A stretch of DNA of 64,000 bases from Opisthocomus hoazin (taxonomy: Eukaryota > Chordata > Aves > Opisthocomiformes > Opisthocomidae), in NCBI RefSeq assembly GCF_030867145.1, contig NC_134418.1, positions 2,290,802-2,354,801 on the forward strand. The letters run 5' to 3'. Each line of letters opens with the position of its first letter. Position 1 is the stretch's first letter. A model generated the notes under the pieces. The model saw nothing but the letters and a program-made list of their open reading frames with translations, ran no database searches and was not told the origin of the DNA. Of this stretch, positions 9,801 through 19,198 are shown piece after piece. A program made the translations under genes and the position numbers.

Positions 9801-12306
9801 CTACGGAAGCAAATAAGGAGGGGGAAAAATATAGCAGAGCTTGGCTGCGAAGCGCTGCTGCAAATAGTTTTGAATGTTTTACGGAAATGAGGGAAACTTG
9901 CCCAGCAAAGGGGAGCTGTGGTCTGCTGTCCCTCCCCTGGCACAGCGTCCCCAAACCACCCCTTTAGCTTGGGAGGAGCTGCTGGCGGCTGCCATGGGGT
10001 TCTTGGCCCCTTCCTGAAGCTCCCAGCAAGGGCTGGCAGCAGCCTGGGCTATGGGTTCCCCTGGGCCTGGAGTGTCTGCGTCGCCCTGACGTGCAGTGCT
10101 CGCAGGAAAGGACCCTTTCTTGCTCTCCCCCTTCTTGGAATTGAGAATTTCCCCTCTTCTTCCAGAACGACTCGGTTGTTGCCGGCGGCGGTGCGATAGA
10201 GATGGAGCTTTCCAAATACCTCCGGGACTACTCCCGGACCATTCCGGGCAAGCAGCAGCTGCTGATCGGTGCTTACGCTAAAGCCCTCGAGATCATTCCC
10301 CGGCAGCTCTGCGACAACGCCGGCTTCGATGCCACCAACATCCTGAACAAGCTGCGAGCCAAGCACGCGCAGGTGGGTGCCCGTCCCCGAGCCGAGGGCT
10401 GCTGGGGAGACCCAGCGCCGTGCGCGATTTCCTGCATTCTGCCTTTATTTCTTGAGCCTGATGGGTCCGGTGTAACTCAGCTAAGCCCATGTTAGGCTTC
10501 TGTCCTCTCTGTTTAAACGCCGTGTCTTGTTTTCAGATCAAGTGTGGGCTCGGTGCAGGTTTCTGTAAAATGATTTGTTTTCCCTTTGATCGCAGCTGTC
10601 GGGTGACTTCCAGAGCTGGGAGTTTTGATTTGCTTTCTGAAAATGCATCGTTTGTCAGGAAGGTGCCTTCTATATTAAACATTAAAGTAATTAGAGGGTA
10701 AAAGTTGGCTGAGCCCTGTGTTTTCCAGAGGGGCTGCAGGTCCTGATCGCTTGCCATCACCTCCAATCACAGAATCGCAGAATGCTCAGGGTTGTCAGGG
10801 CCCTCTGTGGGTCACCCAGCCCAACCCCCTGCCCAAGCAGGGTCACCCACAGCAGGCTGCACAGCACCGCGTCCAGGTGGGGCTGGAATATCTCCAGAGA
10901 AGGAGACTCCACAACCTCCCTGGGCAGCCTGGGCCAGGGCTCCGTCACCCTCAGAGGGAAGAAGTTCTTCCTCATCTTCAGCTGGAGCTTCCTCTGCTTC
11001 AGTTTGTGCCCGTTGCCCCTTGTCCTGTCGCTGGGCACCACTGCAAAGAGTCTGGCCCCATCCTCCTGACCCCCCCCCTGCAGATATTTAGAGGCATTTC
11101 GAAGGTCCCCTCTCAGCCTTCTCTTCTCCAGGCTGAACAAGCCCAGCTCCCTCAGCCTCTCCTCGTAGGAGAGATGCTCCAGTCCCCTCCTCATCCTCGT
11201 AGCCCTCCGCTGGACTCTCTCCAGTAGCTCTTCATCTTTCTTGAACTGGGGAGCCCAGCACTGGACCCAGGACTCCAGATGGGGCCTCCCCAGGGCAGAG
11301 CAGAGGGGGAGAAGAACCTCCCTCGTCCTGCTGCCCACACTCTTCTTGATGCACCCCGGGATCCCATTGGCCTTCTTGGCAGCCAGGGCACACTGCTGGC
11401 TCATGGTCACCCTGTTGTCCACCAGGACACCCAGGTCCCTCTCCGCAGAGCTGCTCTCCAGCAGGTCTGCCCCAGCCTGTACTGTACTCCGATCTTGTGG
11501 AGCGCGTGTGTGCGTGCACACACGGTCCTAATTTGGGCAGCTGGTGGGTGCCCCTTGGCTCCTCTCGGAAGTGGCTGCCACGTTGTGGGGTGCCTCCCTC
11601 CCTCCCTCCCTCCGCGTTCCGTCCTGCAGATGGCTCTGGGGTTAAGGGGAATGCCCTGAAATGAGTGGCCGGATCTGGGGCTGCAGTTGGGGGCTGTGGG
11701 ACAGGGGCTGAGGCAGCAGCGGAGTGGACGTCGGTCCTGTGAGTCTTGGGCAGCTTCCTTGTGAAATGGAGCGCGCCTTCTGCTTTAGGAGGCTTTGCTG
11801 GCGCTGTTTCCTGAGGGCAAAGGCTTTTTGGGTAGGTTTTTTTTGGTTTTGTTTCCCTCCAATATTCCTCCTTCCTGCAGCAAGGTCCAGTCTCTGAACC
11901 TTTGCATGTCTTTGTCCTGTGCAGCCTGCTGTAGGTGACCCTGCTTCGGCGGGGGGGTTGGACTAGATGACCCACAGAGGTCCCTTCCAACCCCTACTAT
12001 TCTGTGATTCTGTGATTCCCAGCAGCGAATTCCTCACGAGCCCTGTAACGAGAGCCTCTTCCCTCTTCTCTCCCCCCCCAGGGAGGCATGTGGTACGGCG
12101 TGGACGTGAACAACGAGGACATCGCCGATAACTTCGAGGCCTGCGTGTGGGAGCCGGCCATCGTGCGCATCAACGCGCTGACAGCGGCCTCCGAGGCCGC
12201 CTGCCTCATCGTCTCCGTGGACGAAACCATCAAAAACCCCCGTTCCACCGTGGACGCCGCGCCCAGCGGCCGGGGCCGGGGCCGAGGCAGACCCCACAAC
12301 CACTGA
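757..12306 (+). CDS. CCT7: T-complex protein 1 subunit eta (TRiC/CCT chaperonin), 3' nine coding exons
   Basis: CCT-eta is one of the eight subunits of the cytosolic group II chaperonin TRiC/CCT, which folds actin, tubulin and other proteins in an ATP-driven cycle. Nine exons join in frame: 757-882, 1531-1583, 3211-3382, 4961-5125, 6967-7155, 8066-8163, 8969-9101, 10166-10372 and 12082-12306. They give 455 residues plus TGA, near-identical to the vertebrate protein as I remember it. By comparison with human (543 aa) about 89 N-terminal residues lie left of the window, so the whole protein would be about 544 aa. Visible motifs are GDGTTS (nucleotide pocket), [19 protein letters not shown] in the apical domain, VVAGGGAIE (equatorial nucleotide site) and a [10 protein letters not shown] tail. 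All introns are GT-AG except the one after 9101, which is GC-AG. The introns carry CR1 fragments; I recognise no other gene in them. The gene faces FBXO41 tail to tail. Confidence 0.97.
1531..1583 (+). CDS. CCT7: CCT7 coding exon, residues 132-149
   Basis: A short 53-base exon encoding [17 protein letters not shown] plus two bases of the next codon. The acceptor is ttttgacag and the donor GA|gtaagt. The phase matches the following exon, which starts with T and completes GAT (Asp). Confidence 0.95.
2291..2870 (+). mobile_element. CR1 LINE, 5'-truncated, in CCT7 intron
   Basis: The plus-strand frame reads the CR1 ORF2 C-terminus ([41 protein letters not shown]) and ends in ccacagaggtcccttccaac. 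The terminal 8-base tail is almost lost. Confidence 0.92.
3211..3382 (+). CDS. CCT7: CCT7 coding exon, residues 149-206
   Basis: Encodes [17 protein letters not shown]... through ...[11 protein letters not shown] (57 codons after the shared Asp). This is the equatorial/intermediate region. The acceptor is tttcttgcag and the donor GAA|gtaagt. Confidence 0.97.
3568..3607. repeat. A/T low-complexity tract
   Basis: A run of A, then alternating TA, then a long T run. It can fold on itself and lies in the CCT7 intron. Confidence 0.8.
3666..3709 (-). mobile_element. CR1 3' tail scrap
   Basis: About 44 bases of a CR1 3' end (cacagaatcacagaatagta... cctctgtg) read in reverse. The rest is missing, an extreme 5' truncation. 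Confidence 0.8.
4961..5125 (+). CDS. CCT7: CCT7 coding exon, residues 207-261
   Basis: Encodes [20 protein letters not shown]... through ...AEVRVNTVE (55 codons), the start of the substrate-binding apical domain. The acceptor is tgtcttcaag and the donor GAG|gtaaga. Confidence 0.97.
5628..5937 (+). mobile_element. CR1 LINE, 5'-truncated, left arm of an inverted pair
   Basis: Encodes [20 protein letters not shown] and [20 protein letters not shown], then the ggttggactagatgaccc tail and three ATTCTGTG units. It sits in the CCT7 intron before the 6967 exon, 32 bases from an oppositely oriented copy. Confidence 0.93.
5970..6390 (-). mobile_element. CR1 LINE, 5'-truncated, right arm of an inverted pair
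   Basis: Starts with cagaatcacagaatggcagg, the reversed CR1 tail, and reads in reverse the ORF2 C-terminus back to the [18 protein letters not shown] region. It differs from the left arm at the tail (ggttgggctgggtgaccc type). Confidence 0.93.
6967..7155 (+). CDS. CCT7: CCT7 coding exon, residues 262-324
   Basis: Encodes [20 protein letters not shown]... through ...EEDLKRTMM (63 codons), apical-domain core with the [19 protein letters not shown] segment. The acceptor is cctgctag and the donor ATG|gtgagc. Confidence 0.97.
7402..7706 (-). mobile_element. CR1 LINE, subfamily with ATCATAGAA-type tail
   Basis: The reversed tail atcatagaatcatagaaag is followed by ttttgggtcggaagggatcc. The minus frame reads [20 protein letters not shown]. 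It is the same subfamily as the copies at 58061 and 59637, but with only about two tail units. Confidence 0.9.
8066..8163 (+). CDS. CCT7: CCT7 coding exon, residues 325-357
   Basis: Encodes [20 protein letters not shown]... through ...ETQIGGE plus AG of the next codon (98 bases). The acceptor is tctctgcag and the donor AG|gtaaat. The split Arg codon is completed by the G that opens the next exon. Confidence 0.97.
8747..8859 (-). mobile_element. CR1 3' end fragment
   Basis: The reversed CR1 tail and about 110 bases of the 3' end, stopping abruptly about 110 bases before the CCT7 exon at 8969. Confidence 0.88.
8969..9101 (+). CDS. CCT7: CCT7 coding exon, residues 357-401, with GC donor
   Basis: Encodes [20 protein letters not shown]... 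through ...[11 protein letters not shown] (44 codons after the shared Arg). The acceptor is cgttggcag. The 3' boundary is AAG|gcaagg. The following intron therefore starts with GC, because no GT lies at the conserved boundary before the next exon (NDSVVAGGG). Confidence 0.95.
10166..10372 (+). CDS. CCT7: CCT7 coding exon, residues 402-470
   Basis: Encodes [20 protein letters not shown]... through ...NKLRAKHAQ (69 codons). It contains the GGGAIE element of the equatorial nucleotide site and the conserved [19 protein letters not shown] helix. The acceptor is ttcttccag and the donor CAG|gtgggt. Confidence 0.97.
10766..11485 (-). mobile_element. CR1 LINE, about 720 bases, in last CCT7 intron
   Basis: The minus frame is open through most of the copy ([20 protein letters not shown]... 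[18 protein letters not shown]...). The 3' tail is reduced to atcacagaatcgcagaatg. Confidence 0.93.
11599..11614. repeat. (CCTC)n microsatellite
   Basis: Four CCTC-type units in the last CCT7 intron. Confidence 0.7.
11913..12017 (+). mobile_element. CR1 3' end just upstream of the last CCT7 exon
   Basis: About 105 bases from gtcctgtgcagcctgctgta to two ATTCTGTG units. It ends about 65 bases before the acceptor of the terminal exon; the pyrimidine tract of that acceptor lies downstream of the insertion. Confidence 0.92.
12082..12306 (+). CDS. CCT7: CCT7 terminal coding exon, residues 471-544 and stop
   Basis: Encodes [20 protein letters not shown]... through the [12 protein letters not shown] tail and TGA at 12304-12306. 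As I recall, human has GGTWYG here, so Met replaces Thr. The acceptor follows a long pyrimidine run (ctcttctctcccccccc-ag). A CR1 tail ends only about 65 bases upstream, at 12017. Confidence 0.97.
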   Translation, partial: GGMWYGVDVNNEDIADNFEACVWEPAIVRINALTAASEAACLIVSVDETIKNPRSTVDAAPSGRGRGRGRPHNH

Positions 12307-12690
12307 GACCCCCCTTGCTCCCCGTCAGCGTCGCGACAGCGGCTGGCGCTCTCCTCCAACGTACAAAGTGAGAAAGAATTGATTTCTAGCTTAATTACCG
12401 GGCCGTTTATCAGATGGTCATTTCCAGGGCTTACAGGGAACCGCTGGCCTTGTTTAATTAGAGTCCGATCTCGGCCACAGCGGCCTCCGGCGCGATGCCC
12501 TGGCCCGACGTCTCCTGCGCAGCGCTGATCCCCTTGGGCTCGCCTCGGCCTGCCCCGTGGGAGCAGGGCCTGCGCCTGCGCCTCTTTCCTATTTATACTT
12601 TTTTTTGTTGGTTTTTTCCCCCCCCCCCCCCCCTTTCTGCAGAGGGTTTTGAACCCAGGCTCAAACACAATAAAAAGGTGACTTTGTTCC
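12307..12690 (+). other. CCT7: CCT7 3' UTR
   Basis: The short 3' UTR runs from the TGA at 12304-12306 to just past the poly(A) signal at 12669. It contains a T/C-rich tract at about 12598-12636. The exact cleavage site is inferred. Confidence 0.75.
12669..12674 (+). terminator. CCT7: CCT7 polyadenylation signal AATAAA
   Basis: AATAAA lies 363 bases after the CCT7 stop codon and is followed by a GT-rich stretch (ggtgactttgttccggtgg), as expected for a downstream element. Confidence 0.8.
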
Positions 12691-13104
12691 GGTGGCAAAC
12701 GAGGGTCTTCTGTTCTCTGCCACTTGCTGCCTTCCTCAGGGTTAGAGTTAAGAGGTTAACCTCTCGGGCTGGTTTTTGCCCCGTTTAAAAGCAGGTGGTG
12801 TACTGGGAAGCGTTGCTGGCTCCCAGCACACCCCGGTTCCCTGTGCTTCCACAGCAGGTCCCCTCTGCGCGTGTTCTCTCGCTCTCGGAGCTCCCCGATG
12901 CGCTCGGTGGCGTTTCTGCTTCGTGGGCAGCTCACATCTCGCCTCTCCTTTCGCAGAAGGTGGCCCCGGCGCTGGCGAGGGGATGTGGGGGCTTCAGCGA
13001 CCGATCCTGGCGCTTGGGGCGTCTCCCCCAGGAAAATTCTCTGGTGGAGACGTGGGTTGTAGTGTTGGTGGAAGAAATCTGGGCTCTGTGTGGTGTCGCC
13101 CTTT
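12691..13104. other. Intergenic sequence without recognised features
   Basis: Unique sequence between the CCT7 3' end and the first intergenic CR1. I see no exon, promoter or repeat. Confidence 0.5.
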
Positions 13105-14012
13105 GGTACCCTCAGCAAGTTTGCTGACGACACCAAACTGGGAGGTGTGGTAGATACACCAGCAGGCTGTGCTGCCATTCAGCGTGACCTGGATAGGCTG
13201 GAAAGCTGGGCAGAGAGGAACCTGATGAGGTTCAACAAGGGCAAGTGCAGGGTCCTGCACCTGGGGAGGAACAACCTCATGCACCAGTACAGGCTTGGGG
13301 TGGACCTGCTGGAGAGCAGCTCTGTGGAGAGGGACCTGGGTGTCCTGGTGGACGACAGGTTAACCATGAGCCAGCAGTGTGCCCCGGCTGCCAAGAAAGC
13401 CAATGGGATCCTGGGGTGCATCAAGAAGAGTGTGGCCAGCAGGACGAGGGAGGTTCTCCTTCCCCTCTACACTGCCCTGGTGAGGCCTCATCTGGAGTCC
13501 TGTGTCCAGTTCTGGGCTCCGCAGTTCAAGAAAGATGAGGAGCTACTGGAGAGAGTCCAGCGGAGGGCTACGAGGATGGTGAGGGGACTGGAGCATCTCC
13601 CCTACGAGGAGAGGCTGAGGGAGCTGGGCTTGTTCAGCCTGAAGAAGAGAAGGCTGCGAGGGGACCTTATAAATGCCTCTAAATATCTGCAGGGTGGGTG
13701 TCAGGAGGATGGGGCCAAGCTCTTTTCAGTGGTGCCCAGTGACAGGACAAGGGGCAATGGGCACAAACTGAGGCACAGGAATTTCCGTCTGAAGATGAGG
13801 AAGAACTTCTTCCCTCTGAGGGTGACGGAGCCCTGGCCCAGGCTGCCCAGGGAGGCTGTGGAGTCTCCTTCTCTGGAGATATTCAAGACCCGCCTGGACA
13901 AGATCCTGTGCAGCCTGCTGTGGGTGACCCTGCTTCGGCAGGGGGGTTGGACTGGGTGACCCACAGAGGTCCCTTCCAACCCCTACTGTTCTGTGATTCT
14001 GTGATTCTGTGA
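13105..14012 (+). mobile_element. CR1 LINE, about 900 bases, intact ORF2 C-terminal frame
   Basis: A continuous frame of 289 codons starting at 13090 runs through the reverse-transcriptase catalytic motif FADDTKLGG to the ORF2 end without a stop. It includes NRLx/[15 protein letters not shown]-type and [20 protein letters not shown] segments. The copy ends with ggttggactgggtgaccc and three 8-base tail units. It is truncated upstream of the catalytic motif, so it cannot move by itself. Confidence 0.95.
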
Positions 14013-14511
14013 TCTCAGTTAGGCACGTTGATGGTCCGTTACGCCCCTAAATGTGTTACTTCTGCCCTGTTTGTAAAGCGCAGCCACGCTACGGCCACCG
14101 CGAGCCCGGCTGGAGGCACCCAGCACGTCCCTTAACGTCACCCCGTGGCCCCTTGTCTCACCTGACGCCCGTCTGGCAGGGTGTGAGCTGAAAAGCGAGC
14201 GCCGTTACGGCTTTTGTGTCAGACCCTCCCGGCGCTTCGTAGTGGCGGCGTTGGTAAACGCTGCCGAGGGAAATGGGAGCTCTGCAGCCCGGGAGGGTTC
14301 CCTCCCGCCTGTCTCTGCCTCGCCAGCCTGCCTGGGGTTGGGGAAGCTCCCTTCCCCGTGGTGCTTTCCCCCCTGTAACTCTGGCTCCCAGCTCCCCGCG
14401 GTTGGAATCTGGAAGCGGGAATCCTCCGGCCACCTGGGCTGGCTTCACTGAAAATTCGTTATTATTGTTACCTCTGCGACCGTGGGCCCCGAAACCCCTG
14501 GGACAGCCCCA

Positions 14512-14774
14512 CACAGCGCTGCAGGCTTGGGGAGGAGTGGCTGGAGAGCTGCCCGGTGGAAAAGGACCCTGGGGTGCTGGTCAACAGCTGGCTGACCATG
14601 AGCTAGCAGTGTGCCCAGGTGGGCAAGAAGGCCAGCGGCATCCTGGCTTGGATCAGGAATGGCGTGGCCAGCAGGAGTAGGGAGGGGATCAGGCCCCTGT
14701 GCTCGGCACTGGTGAGGCTGCACCTCGAGTGCTGTGTTCAGCTTTGGGCCCCTCACTCCAAGCAAGACATTGGG
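14512..14774 (+). mobile_element. Older CR1 LINE, 5' part, interrupted
   Basis: A diverged CR1 (acctggggtgctggtcaaca, gtgaggctgcacctcgagtg) that stops at aagacattggg. It resumes at 15449 with gctggagcgtgtccagagaa, which is the natural continuation in an uninterrupted CR1. Confidence 0.85.
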
Positions 14775-15447
14775 TGTGCTGGTGTATGACAGGGTGACCC
14801 TGAGCCAGCAGTGTGCCCTGGTTGCCAAGAAGGCCAATGGCATCCTGGGGTGCATCAAGAGGAGTGTGGGCAGCAGGGCGAGGGAGGTTCTCCTTCCCCT
14901 CTGCTCTGCCCTGGGGAGGCCCCATCTGGAGTCCTGTGTCCAGTGCTGGGCTCCCCAGTTCAAGAAAGATGAGGAGCTACTGGAGAGAGTCCAGCGGAGG
15001 GCTACGAGGATGAGGAGGGGACTGGAGCATCTCTCCTAGGAGGAGAGGCTGAGGGAGCTGGGCTTGTTCAGCCTGGAGAAGAGAAGGCTGAGAGGGGACC
15101 TTCGAAATGCCTCTAAATATCTGCAGGGTGGGGGTCAGGAGGACGGGGCCAGACTCTTTCCAGTGGTGCCCAGCGACAGGACAAGGGGCAACGGGCACAA
15201 ACTGAAGCCGAGGAAGCTCCAGCTGAAGATGAGGAAGAACTTCTTCCCTCTGAGGGTGCCGGAGCCCTGGCCCAGGCTGCCCAGGGAGGCTGTGGAGTCT
15301 CCTTCTCTGGAGATATTCCAGCCCCGCCTGGACACGGTGCTGTGCAGCCTGCTCTGGGTGACCCTGCTTGGGCAGGGCGTTGGGCTGAGTGACCCACAGA
15401 GGTCCCTGCCAACCCTGACCATGCTGTGATTCTGTGATTCTGTGATT
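14775..15447 (+). mobile_element. Younger CR1 LINE nested in an older CR1
   Basis: A complete truncated copy from gtgctggtgtatgac to three ATTCTGTG units. It interrupts the older element in the same orientation. The frame carries one in-frame TAG after MRRGLEHLS at about 15038. Confidence 0.92.
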
Positions 15448-15448
15448 G

Positions 15449-15903
15449 CGGGGCTGGAGCGTGTCCAGAGAAGGGCAGCCAGGCTGGTGAGGGGTCTGGA
15501 GAACAAGTCCCATGAGGAGCGGCGGCGGGAGCTGGGGCTGTTCAGTCTGGAGAAGAGGAGGCTGAGGGGAGACCTTCTCGCTCTCTACAACTATCTGAAA
15601 AGAGGCTGTAGTGAGGCAGGGGTTGGGCTTCTCCCAGGTAACCAGCGATAGGACGAGAGGCGATGGCCTCAAGCTGCGTCGGGGGAGGTTCAGATTGGAT
15701 ATTGGGAAAAATTTCTTTACTGGAAGAGCGGTCAGGCCTTGGACCAGGCTGCCCAGGGCAGTGGTGGAGTCCCCATCCCTGGAGGGGTTCAAAAACCGTG
15801 TGGATGTGTCACCTGGGGACATGGTTTAGCAGGCATGGTGGGGTTGGGTGGATGGTTGGACTCGATGATCCTCGAGGTCTTTTCCAACTTCAATGATTCT
15901 ATG
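15449..15903 (+). mobile_element. Older CR1 LINE, 3' part after nested insertion
   Basis: The continuation of the 14512 element ([19 protein letters not shown]..., [19 protein letters not shown]). It ends with an older tail type: ggactcgatgatcctcgagg...aatgattctatg. Confidence 0.88.
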
Positions 15904-15995
15904 AGAGGGAGGCTTCCAGTAAGCCCCAAACAGCAACTGGTCTCACTGGTTTGGTGCTGGAGCTGGCCAGCAACCCCACCTCAATCTCCAGAGTC

Positions 15996-16001
15996 TTTAT
16001 T
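15996..16001 (-). terminator. FBXO41: Candidate distal FBXO41 polyadenylation signal
   Basis: tttatt on the plus strand is AATAAA on the FBXO41 strand, at the edge of the intergenic CR1 block. Downstream sequence on that strand is GT-rich (gattgaggtggggttgctgg). Confidence 0.5.
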
Positions 16002-16544
16002 CAACCCGGAATCGTACAATAGCTCCTTACACACCTTTTTTGGGTTTTTTTTTTTTTGTAATTCTTTAAATACACATTGTTTACACTCGGCAAAGGTTCA
16101 AAGCAACAACATCAAAGTGCGTCTACAGGTGACCGTACCGCCCAAAGTGCGAAAAACCCCTCCTCCCGCGGCCGAGGGGCAGCAGCCCCCGCCTCGCCCG
16201 CTCCCCCCGGCCGCCCTCGGACCCTGCTCCCCCAAAACCACCCCCAGCCCCCCCGCCTCGGCCTGCGCCCCCCACGCCGGGGCAGACCCAGCGCCCGCGG
16301 GGCGGGGGAAAACGGGGCCTTTGGTTCTCCAGACACTGGCACATCGCCGCCAAAGACTAAAATAGACCTAAATTGATCGAGAGTTTAAAAAAATAACTTA
16401 GGAGGCAAACTCGCTACCTTCCAGGGAGGGGGGGAAAGGTGCAGGGCCCCTCGCCAGGGAAATCGCTCACCGGGGCTGAGCCGGCGCCGGGGCGAACGCC
16501 GCTGCCAAGTGGTGCTTTGGGGAAATAATTGCGATTCCTCTCTG

Positions 16545-16581
16545 TGTATATATATATATAAATATATATATATATATTTAT
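16545..16581. repeat. (TA)n microsatellite
   Basis: Alternating TA over about 35 bases, interrupted by AAA, within the inferred FBXO41 3' UTR. Confidence 0.9.
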
Positions 16582-18905
16582 GTTTTTCTCCCCACGGGGA
16601 GCGCGCCCTCTGATTATCTCTAAGCAAGTGTGCGTTCCCCCGCTCGCTCCCCAAAAGCCGTCCTGCCCTCCCTCACCGTTGCACCCGCTTGGACCCCAGC
16701 CTTGTCCCCCACCTCTGCAGGGCTCGATCCCCAGGCTGGGTCGGGAAATCCCATTTTTCCCATTTTGGGGCAGATTTTCCCTCCTCGTGGCTCTTCCCCG
16801 GGGCGGGAGGGAGCGTTTCACCCGCCGCGGGGATTATTTTGCTCATCGCCGCCGCTCGCCTTGCAGCAACGCCCCGCGACGCTTCGGCCACCACAAACCG
16901 GCTGCGAAAATCTCCCTGCTCCCGGGGTTGGGATTTTTTTTCTTCTCTTTTTCTTTTTTAAAGCATTTTCTGATTTGGCACCGATTCCCCAACGCTCGCG
17001 CCCCGCTCCAAGCTGTGGCTTTTCAACCCAAAACGAGAGGCTGAAGCGATGCGCCGGCTCCCGGGCTGGGCTCCTCGGAGAGCTGAGAGAAAACATCGTT
17101 CAGCCACTCGAAGAGCCTTTGCCAACGCTTTTCGTGGGGTTTTTTTTTTGTTTTTTAACCAAATTCGCAGGGTTTTGGAGGGTCCAAACAAGCTGTGCCT
17201 CGGCTGGCAGCCGGGCCCGTGACACACGGCCAGAGGCAGGGTGGGTTTTTTTTTTCCCTCGCCTTCTTCGCTCGATAAAAAGGTTTTAAAAACTTTTAAA
17301 AACGGAGCTGGCTTTGCCGGTGGTGTCCCTCTTCAGATCCCCTGACGGACACCCAAGCTCAAGCGAAGGCTGAGCCGTGGGGATTGTCATCGCAGAGCCC
17401 CTCTGGGGCTTCTCTAGGGGCTAGTATGGGGTTGAGCTCACGCCCCGGCGGTCCCTCCCCGGCCAGCACCCGAACACACGGCGTGATTTCAAGGCTTTCC
17501 CAGAGGATTTGGTTATTTTTCTCCGTCGTTTCCAAAGGAAATGGGGTTGAATCCCGGCCACCGACGTGGTGAATCCTACGGCAGCGTGGCCTGAGCATCC
17601 TGTAGGGATGGGGGTGGGCGAGGGGGGTTTGTGGGGGGACCCAAGGGGCCCCGCACCAGCGGGATGGGGAGGGAAAGCAGCAGGGAAACTGTCGATATGA
17701 CATTTCGGTGGAAGAAATATGGAGCCGTTAATTAGCTCCGTTAACAACCTGGGCAATTAAGAGCCACCGGGAGGGCCAGGGAGACGCAGGGCTCTCCTTA
17801 CCACCAAGCCTGTGTCACTGTGCCAGCCACCTTCATCCCCCGCCGAGGAGGAGGAAGAAGGGACCTGTCCAAGCCCAGGCAAAATGGGAAACACCCCCCC
17901 CCCCCGCCCAGCTTTCCATCTTCAGATCTTTGAAGGTCTCGTGTCGTCGCAGGATTTTTTTTTTTTGTAAAAACATCCAGAAGTCGGATTTCTTGGGAAT
18001 GCGCCGAGGGGAGGCGGATGGTTTGGTCAGGTCTCGGCGACGTGCCGAAGCACCAAATTCGGGCGAGGTTCGCAAATCCCTCGCGGCGGCAGCAGCGGCC
18101 GGGATGACGGGGAGGTCGCGCACCCCACCCACGCTCCACGCCACGGCCTCGCCGGTGAGCGCAGAAGGTTCCTCCAAGGGTCCTCAACATCTCCCCCCGC
18201 TTTCCATCACCTCGTCCTCGCCTTCCCCATGGCCTGGAGGACCCGGGCACGGGCAAACCCGGAGCAGCCACCTTCAGTCTTCGGACACGGCTCTCCGACG
18301 TGATAGTCTTTAAGCGTAGAGTGTATAAACATGCTGAGTATATAATTTTCCTTTAAAATCTTTCTTTTTTTCTTCTTTTCTTTATAGAAATAAATACTTA
18401 CTTTGTTCTTTTTTATTTTTAAAAGGGAATTTTGCACGTCTCTGTGCCGTTTCGAATGGTGACGCCTCTGCCAGGACCACGCTCGTGGGGCCAGGTGGTC
18501 CCCGGGGGGGGTTGTAGCTTCGCTGGGTGGGTTTGTTTTTTTTGCTGGTCGGGGCATCCCTTGCTCCTCTTGCCCCTGACTTACGCATGTCCCAGCCTCC
18601 CCGGGGTGGAGGTAAACTCATGGTGGGCACGGCGGGGAGCTCGTCCGTGGTGCCCGGGGAGCTCATCCAATGCTGCTCATGGGGGCGTGGTGGGGCGCGG
18701 TAGTTTCTCGCAGGCATTTTTTCGGGGGGCTCCCGCATTTTATGGATACGGAAAACAGCCTTCTCCTGGAAAGCTGCAGTCCGTGGGGGAACGGAGGTGC
18801 TTCAAACCGGGGTTTATGGCCCAAAAACCCTACCCTGCTTTGGAGAAGACGTTGCAGATGGGATAAGAGGTGGATGAAATGGTCTCATGAGGTTCCTTCT
18901 GGTGT

Positions 18906-19135
18906 CTGAACATGAGGAAGAACTTCTTCCCTCTGAGGGTGACGGAGCACTGGAACAGGCTGCCCAGGGAGGTTGTGGAGTCTCCTTCTCTGGAGATATT
19001 CAAGACCCGCCTGGACAAGGTCCTATGCAGCCTGCTGTAGGTGACCCTGCTTCAGCAGGAGGGTTGGACTAGATGACCCACGGAGGTCCCTTCCAACCCC
19101 TACTATTCTGTGATTCTGTGATTCTGTGATTCTGT
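18906..19135 (+). mobile_element. CR1 LINE 3' end, antisense within FBXO41 3' UTR region
   Basis: Starts at ctgaacatgaggaagaactt and ends with four ATTCTGTG units. Its orientation is opposite to FBXO41. Confidence 0.93.
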
Positions 19136-19192
19136 TGGGAGACCCAGGAGCTGCTTCCAGCCCACCACCAGCTTCAGCAATTTGGAATCAAT

Positions 19193-19198
19193 TTTATT
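19193..19198 (-). terminator. FBXO41: Candidate proximal FBXO41 polyadenylation signal
   Basis: AATAAA on the minus strand, about 1.5 kb after the stop codon and immediately before (on that strand) an antisense CR1 insertion. Confidence 0.4.
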
